Shown piece after piece: positions 63,829 through 64,000 of a stretch of DNA of 64,000 bases (the stretch's first letter is position 1; each line of letters begins with the position of its first letter). The position numbers were made by a program, and so were the translations under genes. Under the pieces are notes generated by a model that searched no databases, was not told the origin of the DNA, and saw only the letters and a list, made by a program, of their open reading frames with translations. Source of the DNA: Aeromonas rivipollensis (lineage in GTDB: Bacteria; Pseudomonadota; Gammaproteobacteria; Enterobacterales; Aeromonadaceae); assembly GCF_010974825.1 (NCBI RefSeq), contig NZ_JAAILA010000012.1, forward strand, positions 62,001 through 126,000, read 5' to 3'.

Positions 63829-63870
63829 TTCAGGTACTGCGTTCCGCCCCACGAGGTCGGGATGGCCCGG

Positions 63871-64000
63871 TTACTGGGCCAGCAGATGCCCCACCAGCTC
63901 ATGACGCCAGCCTTGCAGCAGCATGGGCTTGTCGGCGCGCGCCCGCTCCTCGGCGCTCATCCGCCAGCTCCAGGTGAAGTACTGGTGGATGATCTTCTTG
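63871..64000 (-). CDS. rnd: C-terminal end of a probable ribonuclease D
   Basis: The last 42 residues read KKIIHQYFTWSWRMSAEERA to GWRHELVGHLLAQ-stop. The HQYxxWxW...LLxGWRxELxG pattern recalls the end of RNase D HRDC regions (E. coli has a GWRGEL motif there). The rest lies outside the window, so the call is tentative. Confidence 0.5.
   Translation of the reverse strand, partial: KKIIHQYFTWSWRMSAEERARADKPMLLQGWRHELVGHLLAQ

Overview
The window is a GC-rich gammaproteobacterial chromosome, most likely Aeromonas, interrupted by one clearly more AT-rich prophage of about 33 kb. The host assignment rests on gene content and protein style (MetG, RlmI, SelD/SelU, HrpA, DnaX, DusC, L25 all of gammaproteobacterial type) and is an inference; no rRNA or tRNA gene was recognised.

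Chromosomal left part (1-30.4 kb): the 3' end of metG; a CHAD-domain protein with acylphosphatase; a chemotaxis receptor; an orphan flagellin behind its own sigma-28-type promoter; rlmI; a glutathione S-transferase; a selenium operon selD-selU followed by an overlapping GloC/YcbL-type hydrolase; rplY; a LysM-like envelope protein; hrpA; a CBS-pair protein; a LuxR-type regulator; a YjiH-like membrane protein; a divergent LysR/pirin pair with a YcaC-like hydrolase; ybaB-dnaX, apt, ybaN; dusC, an AraC regulator and a DMT transporter; then a DksA-like zinc-finger gene.

Prophage (30348-63647): it is inserted inside the 3' end of the DksA-like gene. A 13-bp direct repeat marks both ends, and the lost native C-terminus can still be read in frame at the right junction. 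A large serine recombinase lies at the left end. A leftward block (48.2 to 32.3 kb) encodes HNH nuclease, small and large terminase, portal, HK97-type protease, capsid, connectors, tail tube, G/GT chaperones joined by a -1 frameshift site, tape measure and a side fibre. Lysis genes lie at 49.1-49.9 kb. A separate rightward block (57.1-63.5 kb) encodes distal tail proteins and a 1621-residue J-like tip protein. This is an HK97/lambda-like siphophage whose morphogenesis genes are split into two opposing blocks with int and att between them in the circular form.

The prophage centre (49.9-57.1 kb) is the accessory and regulatory part. It holds a GIY-YIG-like protein, a cargo gene flanked by two terminators with identical loops, a two-gene cassette (a protein with an Rx4H motif of HEPN type plus a two-TM envelope protein) that is my best candidate for an undescribed exclusion or defence system, and a 1.4-kb repeat-rich non-coding region (22-bp tandem repeats, a long inverted repeat, two identical 17-bp operator-like palindromes). 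After these come an unknown coiled-coil protein with coupled micropeptides, a KilA-N protein, and a candidate small RNA. No CI-type repressor and no replication protein could be recognised.

Right flank: the severed DksA-like tail, then the 3' end of a leftward gene that looks like RNase D.
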